Assembly: GCA_032622095.1 (NCBI GenBank)
Contig: CP136063.1
Coordinates: forward strand, 276,947,426-277,011,425
Direction of reading: 5' to 3'
DNA length: 64,000 bases
Origin: Siphonodentalium dalli
Lineage: Eukaryota > Mollusca > Scaphopoda > Gadilida > Siphonodentaliidae
Of this stretch, positions 1 through 12,719 are shown in pieces. Both the position numbers and the translations under genes were made by a program. Below the pieces are notes generated by a model. That model saw only the letters and a program-made list of their open reading frames with translations. It did no database searches and was not told the DNA's origin. Position 1 is the first letter of the stretch, and each line of letters begins with the position of its first letter.

Positions 1-2304
1 GAAAACATAATTGTCGCAATTATTTCTTGAACTATAGTTCAAAAACCAGGTGCTCCCCAAGAAAATGCACCTTGCGCAATTTTAGGCCAATTGAGCCTTG
101 AATGTGCTATCTTCAGTGGTATCCGGAGTGTTGGTTGGACCTATGATTTGGACCCCGCTAGATTGGTGTATGTGGGAACTGAAACCCTACGCACACATGT
201 CCACACCACTGACTCGAGTTGACCAATCTTATCTGCAATACAATGAGTTGATTGACAACGTTTCAACCCCTGATAACGGCATACAACTCCAACACCACCT
301 TATCAATGGGCACAATAAATTGCTCCGTGAAATACCTGTCGAGTTTACAGAAGTTCAGATCTCTCTTAGCGTGTCCGCTCGATTGTTGGTCGGGTAGATA
401 TTCGAATACAGACCAACACGTGCTTTTCACACCTTTACGTACGGGAATGATTTATACCACACAACGATAAAAACTCGAGTAGATGGCAATGTCAACATAA
501 AGTTAGGTTGCAACATGTTAAGCAAGGTTACGATTTATAAAACGTGGTGCTAATCAGGGATGTTTATGGCATTCCATTGCAAGCTCTCCCAGCGACAGAG
601 AACCTATTATGTGGACCTGGAACATTGTATCCTTATACTTAAATGACCTATATATGGTCGTGTCGACTCAGAGTTTACCCGTGTCGACCATAGAGTAAAA
701 AATTTAAATTAGGTTATTTTGATAATATAGAAATTATTGTAGTAGAAATATGTATTAAAATTCTTGGATCATGGTCAAATATGATTTTAAATAATTTCAT
801 CTGAGTGACGTCATACTAAGGCTCATATATTCATAAACTTTATCCAAATATACAGAATAAGGATACTGGATTATCAGAGATTATGTTCCTCATACGATGA
901 TTCTGTACTTTTGGGTGACTATTGCGATGCAACATAGAATGGATACCATATACGCATGCGCATCATTTGTTAACTGCTCTATTGTGGAAGCAAATATGTG
1001 CGTTCCATTCCGTGCTTGCAAGCCTTGCATGTGTGTGTCCCCCTGCATGTGTCGGCCACATAAACCTCTGGACGTGGTGAGTCGTGGGGTGTAAGGCTGT
1101 GGCTTGTAAACCGGAAATCAATGGCGCATTAACCGAAAACCAGGGTTAATAAACCGGAAGTGGGTTTTTTCGGAGGTTATTATGTGGTTGTTCCCCAATT
1201 CACATCAATGCACATCACTTGTATATCAAACAACACACTACTGTTTACCTACACACAGTGGGATATTAACTGTGGGTATCCTTGTGATAGTGGAAGGATA
1301 TAGCGGGTGATTACACACCAGGAATGGCGACTTATCACCACCACGCATGCGCGTCATGAATGATGACTTCTCGCTAGCACGCAAAGTTGCGTTAATGTGT
1401 CATTTTGTCATAAAACTATAATTGTTCAGTTAAACTTTCAATATACCCAGCGTGCGTTCACAGGCCATTTAATCACACGGATAGTGATATGTGTGAAGAT
1501 ACGAACAATGGGACAAACAACGTACCCAAGTGGCCACCTGGGAGACCTACTCATATCTACACAGATTGACATTTTTTTGCGAAAGATTTCACGTATTTAC
1601 GACCACATTATGTTCATATTTATTTTTCGGAAATTGGGGGAGTGTTGCCACATATATTGGGCATAACTAGCTGCAATGCTTAAAATATAACTTACGTTTT
1701 TGCGACAATGTCATTTTGATTTTATGCAGTTTTGGGGAGTGTCATGTCGCTGTGTGATTAAGTACGAGAAATATTCCTTTCAAAATACCTTTATCTGATG
1801 GTCTACTTCAAGTACATATATGTTATATAGGTATCAGTTACCACAACTATATTTTAATTCGACCCGGGTGGTCACAAGTCGCTGTTTGGGAGATATGATA
1901 TGTACAAAGGTGAAATATATTTACAACCAGACACGGTACTTATATTATTTCCGGTGCCTCCACTGATTAAATTAAAAACTCAAGACATCAAAGTGGTAGA
2001 CGTGGGTTTGAATCTGATCAAAAATTAAGAGATGTGCACATCCGGGTGCCTCATATAGAAAATGGATTCCACATTATCAATTACCCGGGCCGGTAGGTGA
2101 CCGTTTCCACGAAAAACATTATTTTAGTCATGTGTTCCAGATGTCTAATTACAACCGGAATATATTTTATATTATAAGATTTAATTTTTCATCACTACTG
2201 CATAGGATTTGCTGTTACAATTGAAAACGATAACACGTGTGGAACTTAGAGATACCAATGATGATAGTGTAATGGCGGAAATATATTCAAGCAATACTCA
2301 GATT
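1..2304. other. no gene recognised
   Basis: AT-rich DNA in which open frames stay below 100 codons and show no domain, signal peptide or codon pattern I recognise. I see no RNA gene, terminal repeat or array here. Confidence 0.5.
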
Positions 2305-2541
2305 GATCAATGATTTTCATATCGGTGTATAGTATACCTTTGTATTGGTGTAGTATACCTTTGTATGGGTGTAGTATACCTTTAATTGGTCTATGATTTT
2401 CGTATTGGTGTAGTATACCTTTGTATTGGTGTAGTATACCTTTGATTGATCTATGATTTTCGTATTGGTGTATTATACCTTTGTATTGGTGTAGTATACC
2501 GTTGATTGATCAATGATTTTCATTTCGGTGTAGTATACCTT
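2305..2541. repeat. about 21-bp minisatellite
   Basis: About ten copies of a core like GGTGTAGTATACCTTTGTAT. Every second or third copy is followed by a spacer reading roughly TTGATTGATCTATGATTTTC, so the array is built from larger blocks of about 60 bp. No coding frame is maintained. Confidence 0.85.
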
Positions 2542-2611
2542 TGGTTCAGATACATTGTCGAGTACTCCTTATACCCTTTCCTTATACAAACTTATCGTCG
2601 TACGCCTCATT

Positions 2612-3580
2612 CAACACTGATGTGGTCCACATCGTAGGGGTCGAGATAACGTATTAATGTGGTCCACATGGCATGGTGGAGATAACGTATTAATGTGGTC
2701 CACATGATATGGGTCGAAATAACGTATTAATGTGGTCCACATGGTAGGGGTCGAAATAACGTATTAATGTTGTCCACATGGTATGGTCGAAATAACGTAT
2801 TAATGTTGTCCACATGGTATGGTCGAAATAACGTATTAATGTGGTCCACATGGCATGGGTCGAGATAACGTATTAATGTGGTCCACATGGTATGGGTCGA
2901 GATAACGTATTAATGTGGTCCTCATGATATGGGCCGAAACAACGTATTAATGTGGTCCACATGGTAGGGGTCGAAATAACGTATTAATGTGGTCCACATG
3001 GTAGGGGTCGAAATAACGTATTAATGTGGTCCACATGGTAGGGGGTCGAAATAACGTATTAATGTGGTCCACATGGTAGGGGTCGAAATAACGTATTAAT
3101 GTGGTCCACATGGTATGGGTCGAAATAACGTATTAATGTGGTCCACATGGTATGGGTCGAGATAACGTATTAATGTGGTCCACATGATATGGGTCGAAAT
3201 AACGTATTAATGTGGTCCCCATGGTATGGGTCGAGATAACGTATTAATATGGTCCACATGGTATGGGTCGAAACAACGTATTAATGTGGTCCACATGATA
3301 TGGATAGAGATAACGTATTAATGTGGTCCACATGGTATGGGTCGAGATAACGTATTAATGTGGTCCACATGGTAGGGGTCGAAATAACGTATTAATGTGG
3401 TCCACATGGCATGGTCGAGATAACGTATTAATGTGGTCCACATGATATGGGTCGAAATAACGTATTAATGTGGTCCACATGGTAGGGGTCGAAATAACGT
3501 ATTAATGTTGTCCACATGGTATGGGTCGAGATAACGTATTAATGTGGTCCACATGGTAGGGGTCGAAATAACGTATGTTA
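2612..3580. repeat. 37-bp minisatellite with palindromic core
   Basis: About 26 tandem units of about 37 bp. Each carries ATGTGGTCCACAT, a 13-nt palindrome around a central T, followed by GGTATGGGTCGAGATAACGT or close variants. Units differ by substitutions (GGTAGGGG, GATATGGG, GGCATGG) that recur in blocks, which indicates duplication of several units at once. Small open frames crossing the array are by-products of the repeat. Confidence 0.95.
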
Positions 3581-3726
3581 AAAATGTATTCAGGGTTTCA
3601 GATCTCCAATGGCAACCAGAACCAGTTTTGCAGAAAATTAATTTTACATCACTGTTGCATGGATTTATTGTCCCTATTGAAAATAGCACGCGTGAGATAT
3701 ATATGTATGTATGTACCCCTAATATA

Positions 3727-4018
3727 CTTGACATAGTCCCCATTGTCCACACTGCATGAATGTACGTACCCCTAATATACTTGACAATCATAACCAAAGT
3801 CATACTACAACAATCCTCAAATCATTGTTGAACTACCTTTCAGGCAACCCTTGATTGTCTGTATACTTGACAATCATAAACCTAACTCTTTATTGCCTAT
3901 ATGCTTTAGAAGGGTTGCCATGATTTGAGGATTGTTGTAGTATGACTTTGTTTATGATTGTCAAGTGTACTTGGTGTACATACATTCATGCAGTGGCGAT
4001 GAAAAAGGGGGACTATGG
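3727..4018. mobile_element. fold-back element (long imperfect inverted repeat)
   Basis: The left arm (about 3727-3830) reappears inverted at about 3917-4018. Matching landmarks are ACTGCATGAATGTA, ACTTGACAATCATA and TCATACTACAACAATCCTCA. The arms pair over about 100 nt around a centre near 3870. The outer parts (CATAGTCCCC) also match but less well. There is no coding capacity. It is probably a non-autonomous DNA transposon; I could not define a target-site duplication. Confidence 0.75.
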
Positions 4019-4239
4019 GGACTCCCCTAGCCCCTCAAATCATGATTGACACCCGTATAAATGTGCAATCTACATTGGAGAAACTCCACTGCTGATTGGT
4101 ATACCCCTTTGTCGTACAACATATAGTTTCACCACCACTGCATACATGTAACATATATTTAATTTCGGCAGATATCGTGTCGGCTGCAGTGTTTTTTTTC
4201 TCCACCTCAGGGTAATTTGGCCGGTATTCAGTTGATTGT

Positions 4240-4632
4240 TTAACCCTTTACCCAACAGAAGGGTCCTGTGCCAATGCATTCTCTTATATATGCGAGTCGA
4301 CCATAGGTCGCCTCGCATATATAAGAGAATGCATTGGCTTAACACATTAAATATTATAAAATTGTTGAAGAATGTAAGAAAAAATGGTAAAAAGTGTTAA
4401 AAAAAATTTTTATAGGCCAATGCATTCTCTTATATATGCGAGGCGACCTATGGTCGACTATATAAGAGAATGCATTGGCACAGGGCATAACTGTAACTAT
4501 CACAATGTGGTCAAGGAGCCGATTCCAATGATATCCATATTTGTATGGTTCTATTGAGACAGACCGATGATATTTTAGGCTGTTGAAGCTTTATTTGGCC
4601 GGTTTTGGCCGGTTTGTTGGGTAAAGGGTTAA
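4240..4632. mobile_element. TTAA-flanked hairpin MITE, family A, copy 1
   Basis: The 385-bp element 4244-4628 has terminal inverted repeats CCCTTTACCCAACA / TGTTGGGTAAAGGG and is flanked on both sides by TTAA (4240-4243, 4629-4632). TTAA targets and CCC-starting ends are typical of piggyBac-type transposons, so this is inferred to be a non-autonomous piggyBac-like MITE. Inside are two near-perfect hairpins, 4271-4337 and 4417-4478, each starting CCAATGCATTCTCTTATA and ending with its complement. The second has a shortened distal arm. A minus-strand open frame across the hairpins is a by-product. Confidence 0.85.
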
Positions 4633-7600
4633 TCACATGCCGGTGTCGGGTAATATAAGGGCAATCATTTGACACCGATAAGATCTATAGATGGCCGATC
4701 GGAGATTTTATGATATTTCGGTTACGGGGGCTGTTGTGAGTCCTATATTTTATTGGATGCTATTTGTTAAGTTATTTTAGTACCGCATCTAATTGTCTTT
4801 TTTCATGCTACCGCCCGGGGTCCACACCAGGTCAAGAAGTCGCACGTGCGAATACTAGAAATGAGGTTTAATTTGTTATCATTGTTGGCTATTTTCTTAG
4901 TTTTCTTGATTTAGAATGCTTATTGTGGTCCTAATACATAACATAAGACACCACGTATACACATGGCACCAAACTATTAATACCCATACCTGTACCAATA
5001 ACGACATATACATATATATCTATAGTTCCCACGAAAACTTGAAATTTGGTTTTTAAACATCTATCTCTACCATTAATTTTATATTATGTTTTATATGCTA
5101 GATATTCAAGAAATACTTGCAACAACTCATGGATAACTGATATAGAAACAACTCTTAACAGCATAGGTATGGAGCATAATATTGAACGACCAATATAATC
5201 ACAGCCTTAGTGGTTTCAATGCCTCCATTAAACAAAAACTGGACGATATACCCATATTCAAGAATGGAAGGGTTATACTATCTGTATCCCAAATTCAATT
5301 TAATACGCCTTCTGTGGAATGACCAAGCATGATTTCGGCAAAGAACAGTGCCTTAGTATTGCAGATAACAAGTCGATGTCAAGAATTATATGCATGGATC
5401 GGCATATAGACTATTCTGCATGAGAAAAAAAATGTACCGTGTGTCAACCAGATTTGGCGAGGAATTTCATGCCGTCAGAAATACATATCACCACACGCCT
5501 GTGACATATATATAGGTGACAAAAATTAACTATCTTAAATTTTCTTCTCATATCATGTCCTTTTCATATGGTCACTGATTATTTGCTGTTATTTATTCTC
5601 CAGTTTGCACAACCAGAGATAACGCCGATTGTTTAAGTGTGAAATTATATCAACTGATCAAGATCGGTTGAAAGGTCTGAGCGTGTGCGGTTGTAAATGC
5701 CGATTAAATGTACATATAAGATCATTTAGATGTTCATCAGACATTAGTTGAAGGTACCTTTATCTATTGTATATACTAATGAATTGCGCATTAAAATATG
5801 CTTTATCGGTGGAGTCTTCCTCGCTATGCCCTCGGGTATGCCCCAGGGCTTCCTCTTTTAGCCAATATTATTCATTGACTTTTTAAATAAACTTTGAGGC
5901 GACGCCGCGGATTTAGGAGCCTCATTTTACATGATTGGCCAGCATTCGTATTCTCGATATAAATGTTCTTTTTGAAATTATTATACCGCCTTCTCAGCTT
6001 TCTGATTAGAATAATAGTATTGTTATTATACATCTCTAGTAGAACTGTTACATGTAAATTTAAAGACAGCTGAACACACGTTGTGACAACGTTTGGCCAT
6101 TGAAAACTAGTCAAATAGTCAAAATGTCCTTGTATATAGTGTTCCGACAAATTTAAGATTTACATTAAAAGGATGGCGAAAAGTTTCAATATTCAGCATT
6201 TGATTAGAGACACAAATGTAACAATACTTTTTCAAAGAATAAGCTTCCACTTCTCCTTTGTGTCATGATGTATTAATAATAAACTGAAATTAGCAGCCAC
6301 GAACAATGCCTAAATTAATAAATTGCTACCGATATATGTGGTAAATCGTTAGCAGAAAATGACTGCGCTTTCATCCCCTGAAGTGGAGAATTTGCGAGGA
6401 TTATTTATCGACATATCAAAAGACTTTTTCTTTTTAAAAGAATCAACTCCATTTTGTTACTGTTTTACTTTGACTGTGTCATGTACATATATATAGTTAA
6501 GCGAGAGCCTCTTAGCGAGTGTTTTTTCTCTTATTACTTTAAAAATCTCCAAAATGATATGTACTAACTTAATTTGGATGGAGGGGCAGTATATATATGC
6601 GATAGTATACAGAATACCTATGTAGACTTAATATACTCTGAGAAAGTAACAGATATTTTCATTTTTCCAACCGCAAATGAGACACGCATATATTAGACAT
6701 GAATAGACGAAAACACTTAACTGATTGGTGCTGAAGAACAGGGGTCTTCCCGAAACGATAGATTATATGTAGCTCGAATTAGTCTTTTCTGTGGCATATT
6801 CAGAGTCTGTTTAACATGTATTTTGTGAATGTAACGACATATTTTGATCCCCGGAATGTGAATAACGATATAGAGTTTATGATTTGAAGCTTCGAACCGT
6901 TGTGGTATTTCAATGATGCATAATCCGAATTAACGCTCCTAAATTACTATTTCTGTGGCTTCGGGGGTAAAACAAATATTTGATTCGAGTCGCGGATACA
7001 CCCATCAAAGCTCAGAGTGAGCAGATATCGATTTATGAAATATATTTTCCGAGATATGTAATTTTTGGCGGCCTGGGGTCTCGGACCAAATTGCGGATGA
7101 AGATTGATAACTTTAAAATAAAGTCGCTTTCTGCTTTAGATATTTGATAAATAACACGTTTTGTTGAAATTTATACTATAGTTGTCTGTGGTTAGCATTA
7201 TTGTTGGGCAATTAATCGATTATGATAACTGAAGCGGCATTTCTAAAAATGTTGTTGTTGTGTTGTTGTTGGAATCTGATATGGAGACAATCGAATCGGA
7301 TTGATTATACCTTTATGAACATGTATATTCCTATAGATATAGTTTTATTGTAAAAAAATGGGCTATTGGTGAAGCTCGAGTTATTTTCATTAGAACTGAT
7401 ACAAACTGATATTGTCAACATATATAAACAAATCTAGATGGCTGTAACGCTCATGACGTCTCACATAGCGTGGCTCGATCTACAGCGGCGGGGGTTGTTC
7501 GTGGTGTCATCCAACAGAACTTTTCGACTTTGGTCGCCAGTAACACAATATCTCTCTAGAATTAGCTATCTCACGCCGAATTTGTTGAAGGTTGAATACA

Positions 7601-8140
7601 TCCCGGTCATAAAACGTGTAACAACGAAGAAGGGAGGTGTCATTATCGGCTAACGTTACTGCGCGAAACTGTAAAACGGGCGTAAAACCCGATACTCATG
7701 AAAAGTGTACGCCATGGTGGCCAGTTCTGCACTCAAGCATCGTGCACTGTTGACACCCCGTGGACGACTATGATTTCACACTACGTATAAGCACCCCTTG
7801 TATTAGTCGGTATCTGTGATAGAAGTAAGGTTTGGTCTGAGGTCATTCTTAAAAGTGGGAAATACTTAAAGACCAATGTTTAAACGAGAGGCCGATCACG
7901 ATCGGCAGATGTTTAACCCATACCTTGGCGATAGTGATTATCTATTTTCATAAATCCTTACAACAACCCTTTTCACGAGTGCAAGACTTTCAACAATTCA
8001 CATCTTACCATTAATTAATAGTTCACAAGTAAAAATGGAAAGTGTTAATCATTTCTAAACCGATCAACTGATTAATACCAAAAAATATACAGGTGAAGGG
8101 TGTGTCATCATAAACATGTACATAAAATTTGAACATGATT
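4633..8140. other. no gene recognised
   Basis: About 3.5 kb of AT-rich DNA without a supportable gene. The longest open frames (5872-6150 minus, 7438-7653 plus) carry no motif I recognise. Near 6833-6865 lies ATTTTGATCCCCGGA, which recurs near 14011 and 15249 and is probably part of an old dispersed repeat. A TTG-rich simple repeat lies at 7245-7272. Confidence 0.5.
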
Positions 8141-8500
8141 CATATATAAGAGAATGCATTGGCCTAACAATTTTTTATCATTTGTTTTAAATAAATGTTT
8201 CTTACAATTTTTAGGAAATAAAATAAAAATATCCATTACCCTGCAGGGAGCCCCACACATATATAGAAGCATATAGAAGAGTGTCGTCTGCTCATGTTTG
8301 TCTGGTGCTCTGTATGGGTGAAATTATAAAATTGTTAAAGAATACAAGAAAAAATTATTAAAATTGTAAAAAATTGTTAGGCCAATGCATTCTCTTATAT
8401 ATGCGAGGCGACCTATGGTCGACTCGCATACATAAGAGAATGCATTGGCACAGGGTAAAAAATATCCCGACTTACGACTAGATTTGATATGGCGGGTCAC
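8141..8500. mobile_element. hairpin transposon, family GTGACCC, left-truncated copy
   Basis: The right half matches the complete copies at 25.2 and 46.9 kb: hairpin 8382-8448 (GCCAATGCATTCTCTTATAT and complement), then CACAGGGTAAAAAATATCCC, then the terminal repeat ending GATATGGCGGGTCAC. The left outer end and most of the first hairpin are missing: the copy begins at CATATATAAGAGAATGCATT (8141). The interior carries the same landmarks as the 47-kb copy, including GGAGCCCCACACATATATAG. Non-coding. Confidence 0.85.
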
Positions 8501-9757
8501 AAATATGCCATGAGATTTCATTCATTTGAACATTCATTCCATGACCCGCATTTTGTGGGTCAAGTCATTGGTGTTTCTTCTCCCCTGTCAGTCCAAATCT
8601 CGAGGTGTGACAATCTTTGCTAAATGAATGGCGGTTAGTCGCAGCATTGACTCCGCATGTTTGCTATGCAAATCTCTTAAGCCCCCTTCTTCACCGCGAA
8701 GAAATGGTGGTATTTTGCATACAGCGCTGTCACAAAAAGGCTGGGCATTTACACTAATTGTTAGGGCAGGAATTCATCGAAATGCCCGAGTAAATAGACG
8801 AAATACCGAAAATTGTTTGAGGAGTTTGCATGGCGGTTGAGATTATTGAATCGTCTCGACCTGTGCATAGAACATCTGTAGAACTTACTCGACACGATGA
8901 ACTCATTTTGTCGGTCGCACGTGGGTCTGTTGTTACATGGGCTTTGGATTGGTTTCTTTCGGAAATAATGCGGGGTGTCACCAATATCCAAATATACTGG
9001 AATTTTCCAAAGTTGAAAAAATGTATCCAGTCTAACGGGGGTGTTTGCTATTTGAAAAAACGGCGTGTACACGGATATGTCTCCTTTGAACATCCAAATT
9101 ATTTGTAATTTGACGAAGGGGTAAACTTCTTCGATACTCTATAAAGATAGATATATAGGCCTACATGCTTTATATATACTCGAAAAACAATTTCCAATGT
9201 CATAGCAATTTTGAGGCTGTTTTGAATTTTTCTCGCAGAAATTATACAAACGCTCTTTAGGTTTTACCATATCAGGAATAGACTAACAAGAAACCCCTTT
9301 ATTGTGTCATGCTGAATGAAAATCGGGACCAGACTTTTCCAAATACTGTGGCGTAAATTAATCTTCCCGTTGCATATATACATATAGAACGACACCAGTG
9401 TGTTAGTGGGTTTGTTTGTACGGTAAGAGTCCTGCACATATCGGTGTGTCCTTCCGCGATAGCACAAGTGTCGTGTCGACAAGCGAACGTCATTTGTGCC
9501 ATGTGACGTCATGGGATATGCATGGAACGCCTCGACCTATTCGTAGAACAGCTGTAGAACTTACTCGACACGGTTAACTCATTGGCCGGATTCGCCATGT
9601 CCGGATTAAACCTGGTTTACAGAAACCTCTAGGTTTAAACCGGCTTTTGATAGCCCAATACGTAGATACCGGATTCCAGATGTCTAAGTGACGCATTCGC
9701 CATCTCTGGTTTAAACCTGGTCCAGTCAGACCCATTGTTTAGCAGCAGTGCCATCGG
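8501..9757. repeat. anonymous DNA with a direct duplication and dispersed repeat ends
   Basis: The segment about 8855-8906 (CTGTAGAACTTACTCGACAC and flanks) recurs at about 9525-9587. 9586-9740 contains several copies, in both orientations, of a GGTTTAAACC-centred motif next to ATTCGCCAT/ATGACGAAT. The same motif occurs near 12085, 16945 and 16985, so it is an old dispersed element. No gene is supported. Overlapping small open frames at 8.6-9.1 kb have no recognisable domain. Confidence 0.5.
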
Positions 9758-10271
9758 TCTAAATAATGCTGAATTGGTCATTGTCGCATGGTTTCGAACA
9801 AAAAGACACCCAGGATCTCTCAAACGTGCAAAAAGACACCCAGGATATCCGAAACGTGCAAAAAGACACCCAGGATATCCGAAGCGTGCAAAAAGACACC
9901 CAGGATATCCGAAACGTGCAAAAAGACACCCAGGATCTTAAAGTCCCACCAAACAACTGGAATTTAGATTAGTCGTCTGCTATTTATTAATGCGGAACTG
10001 CGCTGTCAGTCAGACTCAAAGCGGACGGTATATACGCCCATTTAAAATCCGTTGAACTTGATATTTCACTCCAATCACAAACAAATAATTATTATAATAA
10101 TATTAATAAATAGCAGACAACTAATCTAAATTCCCGTTGTTTTGTGAGACTTTGTGTGTCTTTTTGCACGTTTGGGACATCCTGCATGGGTGTCTTTTTG
10201 CACGTTTGAGAGATCCTGGGTGTCTTTTTTGCTCGAAACCATGCGACAATGACCAATTCAGTCTAAATAAT
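9758..10271. mobile_element. long-TIR transposon with 10-bp target duplication
   Basis: Element 9768-10261 has long inverted repeats (about 9768-9993 against 10103-10261). The tips match CTGAATTGGTCATTGTCGCA and its complement. Both sides are flanked by the same TCTAAATAAT (9758-9767 and 10262-10271), a 10-bp direct repeat read as a target-site duplication. Long TIRs and a 9-10 bp duplication suggest a Mutator-like MITE; this is inference. The left arm holds about five copies of a 30-bp unit (AAAAAGACACCCAGGATATC) at 9800-9937, while the right arm has only two to three, so the arms have drifted in length. Open frames here are repeat artefacts. Confidence 0.8.
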
Positions 10272-10747
10272 ATCGTATATAATTGCCTAAAAAATGCGGA
10301 CCGCCGCGTGCAATCGGTAATTACGACAACGGGAATATTTTGTTTGAAAATTTATATATGTTTATTGTTGTTAACCTCCTCAATTTAGGAGAGCATATAT
10401 ACACATGACAGGTATATACATGTTATATAGATATGCATGCAAATGTTATACTAATCACGATATTAATCACAATATTATCTTACAGTGTTTACGCCATGTC
10501 ACACGCATGCAATCGGGTTCTGAGATTTTCAAGTTTCAAGTGTCAGTTAATATAGAATTTAGAAATGGGATGGCATACATAGAAGCTCTCACACCGAAAT
10601 GTGTGTGGTGTAAAAAAAAATTGCAACCTTGAACGGGCAACTGCACTATATCATTCAATGATCCAGCTAAGCCCGGTTTAGGGAGGTGACGAATCTGTTC
10701 TGGTCCGCGGATTTTCTGGGTGGCTCCAGCTATTCATACTGTCGATT
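10272..10747. other. no gene recognised
   Basis: AT-rich stretch followed by a few GC-richer bases before the next array. A short open frame (10405-10632) has no recognisable motif. CCCGGTTTAGGGAGGTGACG near 10674 may be a remnant of the dispersed GGTTTAAACC family. Confidence 0.4.
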
Positions 10748-11503
10748 GGTGGCCTGTCTGTAAGGTGAGGGTGGTGGCCTGTCTATAAGGCGAGGGTGGT
10801 GGCCTGTCTATAGGGTGATGGTGGTGGCCTGTCTATAAGGTGAGGGTGGTGGCCTGTCTATAATGCGAGGGTGGTGGCCTGTCTATAGGGTGATGGTGGT
10901 GGCCTGTCTATAAGGCCAGGGTGGTGGCCTGTCTATAAGGCGAGGGTGGTGGCCTGTCTATAGGGTGATGGTGGTGGCCTGTCTATAAGGTGAGGGTGGT
11001 GGCCTGTCTATAATGCGAGGGTGGTGGCCTGTCTATAGGGTGATGGTGGTGGCCTGTCTATAAGGCCAGGGTGGTGGCCTGTCTATAAGGTGAGGGTGGT
11101 GGCCTGTCTATAATGCGAGGGTGGTGGCCTGTCTATAGGGTGATGGTGGTGGCCTGTCTATAAGGCCAGGGTGGTGGCCTGTCTATAAGGCGAGGGTGGT
11201 GGCCTGTCTATAAGGTGATGGTGGTGGCCTGTCTATAAGGTGAGGGTGGTGGCCTGTCTATAATGCGAGGGTGGTGGCCTGTCTATAGGGTGATGGTGGT
11301 GGCCTGTCTATAAGGCCAGGGTGGTGGTCTGTCTATAAGGCGAGGGTGGTGGCCTGTCTATAAGGTGATGGTGGTGGCCTGTTTATAAGGTGAGGGTGGT
11401 GGCCTGTCTATAATGCGAGGGTGGTGGCCTGTCTATAAGGTGAGGGTGGTGGCCTGTCTATAAGGTGAGGGTGGTGGCCTGTCTATAAGGCGAGGGTGGT
11501 GGC
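10748..11503. repeat. 25-bp minisatellite with higher-order structure
   Basis: About 30 units of GGTGGCCTGTCTATAAGG plus a variable seven bases (TGAGGGT, CGAGGGT, CCAGGGT, or GGTGATGGT). The variants follow a repeating order (TGAGGGT, ATGCGAGGGT, GGTGATGGT, CCAGGGT, CGAGGGT) several times, giving a higher-order unit of about five to six copies. Confidence 0.95.
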
Positions 11504-11806
11504 TTGGTATTATCATGCCACATTTAATTAATTCTCACACTAAATGTGTTATAAGTGCGCTTGTTCACGTTAATTGAGTGCATGCCAATAATAGCACACA
11601 AATCGTACTCGTTATAATTACACATTATGCCAATGTACTATATCATGTGTAAAATAAAACAAATCCAAGATATTAATACTCTGTGTTGTCACATAAGATT
11701 TTCGAGTCGAAGATCATCTATTCTAAGCGATGAAACAAGGACCATAGATTAAGTGTAGCTTTCATGAAGAATCTAAAGTCTTGAGTTGGGCTAAGAGAAA
11801 ATACAT

Positions 11807-12060
11807 TCAGTTCAGAAGAAAGTGACCCAGAAATGTGGCAAGCTGTATGGCTTGTGGCAATGAATCAAGTATTATGAAGGCCTCTATTCCATATACGTTT
11901 ATGATATCATACCATATTTCATTCCTGAGAGCTGACAGAGAATTGCAATGTATTATTATATGCTCAATTAAACAAGAATAGATGGACGCACAAAGGCGAC
12001 AGACACCAGAGTCCTCGTAAGCCACTGAACGACACAAACGCCCCCTTTGATCGGGTTTGG
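11807..12060 (-). pseudogene. LINE 3' remnant (C-terminal ORF2 fragment)
   Basis: The minus strand encodes about 76 residues beginning MCRSVAYEDSGVCRLC and containing C-x2-C ... IEHIIIHC followed by an ALRNEIWYDII stretch. This aligns by eye with the C-terminal end of the LINE at 51.3-54.7 kb (CKMCGTIYNNEMIHAFKC, then MRNHLWDVIF and a Leu-rich tail). It is therefore an isolated 3' fragment of a related CR1/Jockey-group element. No RT domain remains nearby. The CCHC-like spacing is the basis of the call. Confidence 0.7.
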
Positions 12061-12719
12061 CTGGACTGTCAAACTATAGGTTTTAACTCGGAGGTTTAAA
12101 CTGGAGATGACGAATCCGGCTATTTTGTCTTATAATCTGTTGCGATATTCGCTTAGGGCTGTTAGTGTGTTTGAACCCATTCGGAATAATGCGAGGTAGC
12201 CCCAATATACCACCTAATGCGCAATTGTCTATGTCACAAGTATTGTCCAAGTCGAAAGGTGGGGGGGGGGGGGGGGGGCAACTCCACTAAAACTCCGACT
12301 GGGCTCAAAACCGCGGTGCTCAGGTTTCCGTAGCGGTAAATGTATACGTTCAAATTTTAAGTTTCAAAACAACCATGGAATAAAGGAGAACATGCAAGTT
12401 CTGACAAAATGGCGTATGTTGCAAAAAAAAGGAAAGAAAAAAAAAAGACAATCAAACTTCTAGGTTGAAATTGACTCGAAAATTGTGGATAACTCCAATA
12501 ATAAAATCTGACAAAGCTCATACGCTTCAAATATACTACATATACTAGGGGATTGGTTTCAAACGCCGCAGTAGTCCCTGGTTATGAATACCACATGGAT
12601 GTACCCAACTCATGCTTTCTCTAAATCTTGGTGTATATTCCCTAATCAGCTTTCAAATGAATCTCAATTATGAAATTACCAACACGGGGTGGCAATATTC
12701 AATTGATTGCTTTCTTCTG
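12061..12719. other. no gene recognised; poly-G tract
   Basis: Contains a 19-base G run at about 12260-12278 and A-rich runs near 12420-12450. A GGTTTAAACTGGAGATGACG stretch near 12089 belongs to the dispersed family also seen at 9.6 and 16.9 kb. Confidence 0.4.

Noticed and set aside
2612-3580. CRISPR array
   Set aside because: There are no unique spacers: every unit is repeat throughout. The setting is eukaryotic, with no cas genes. The same applies to the arrays at 10.7, 40.3 and 62 kb.
8628-9108. Overlapping plus and minus frames at 8.6-9.1 kb as genes
   Set aside because: All are short, mutually antisense and without domains; the region includes a local duplication.
12259-12278. Poly-G run as a regulatory or G-quadruplex site
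   Set aside because: A single uninterrupted G run can form such structures, but nothing nearby suggests a gene to regulate. Length errors are also likely in such runs.
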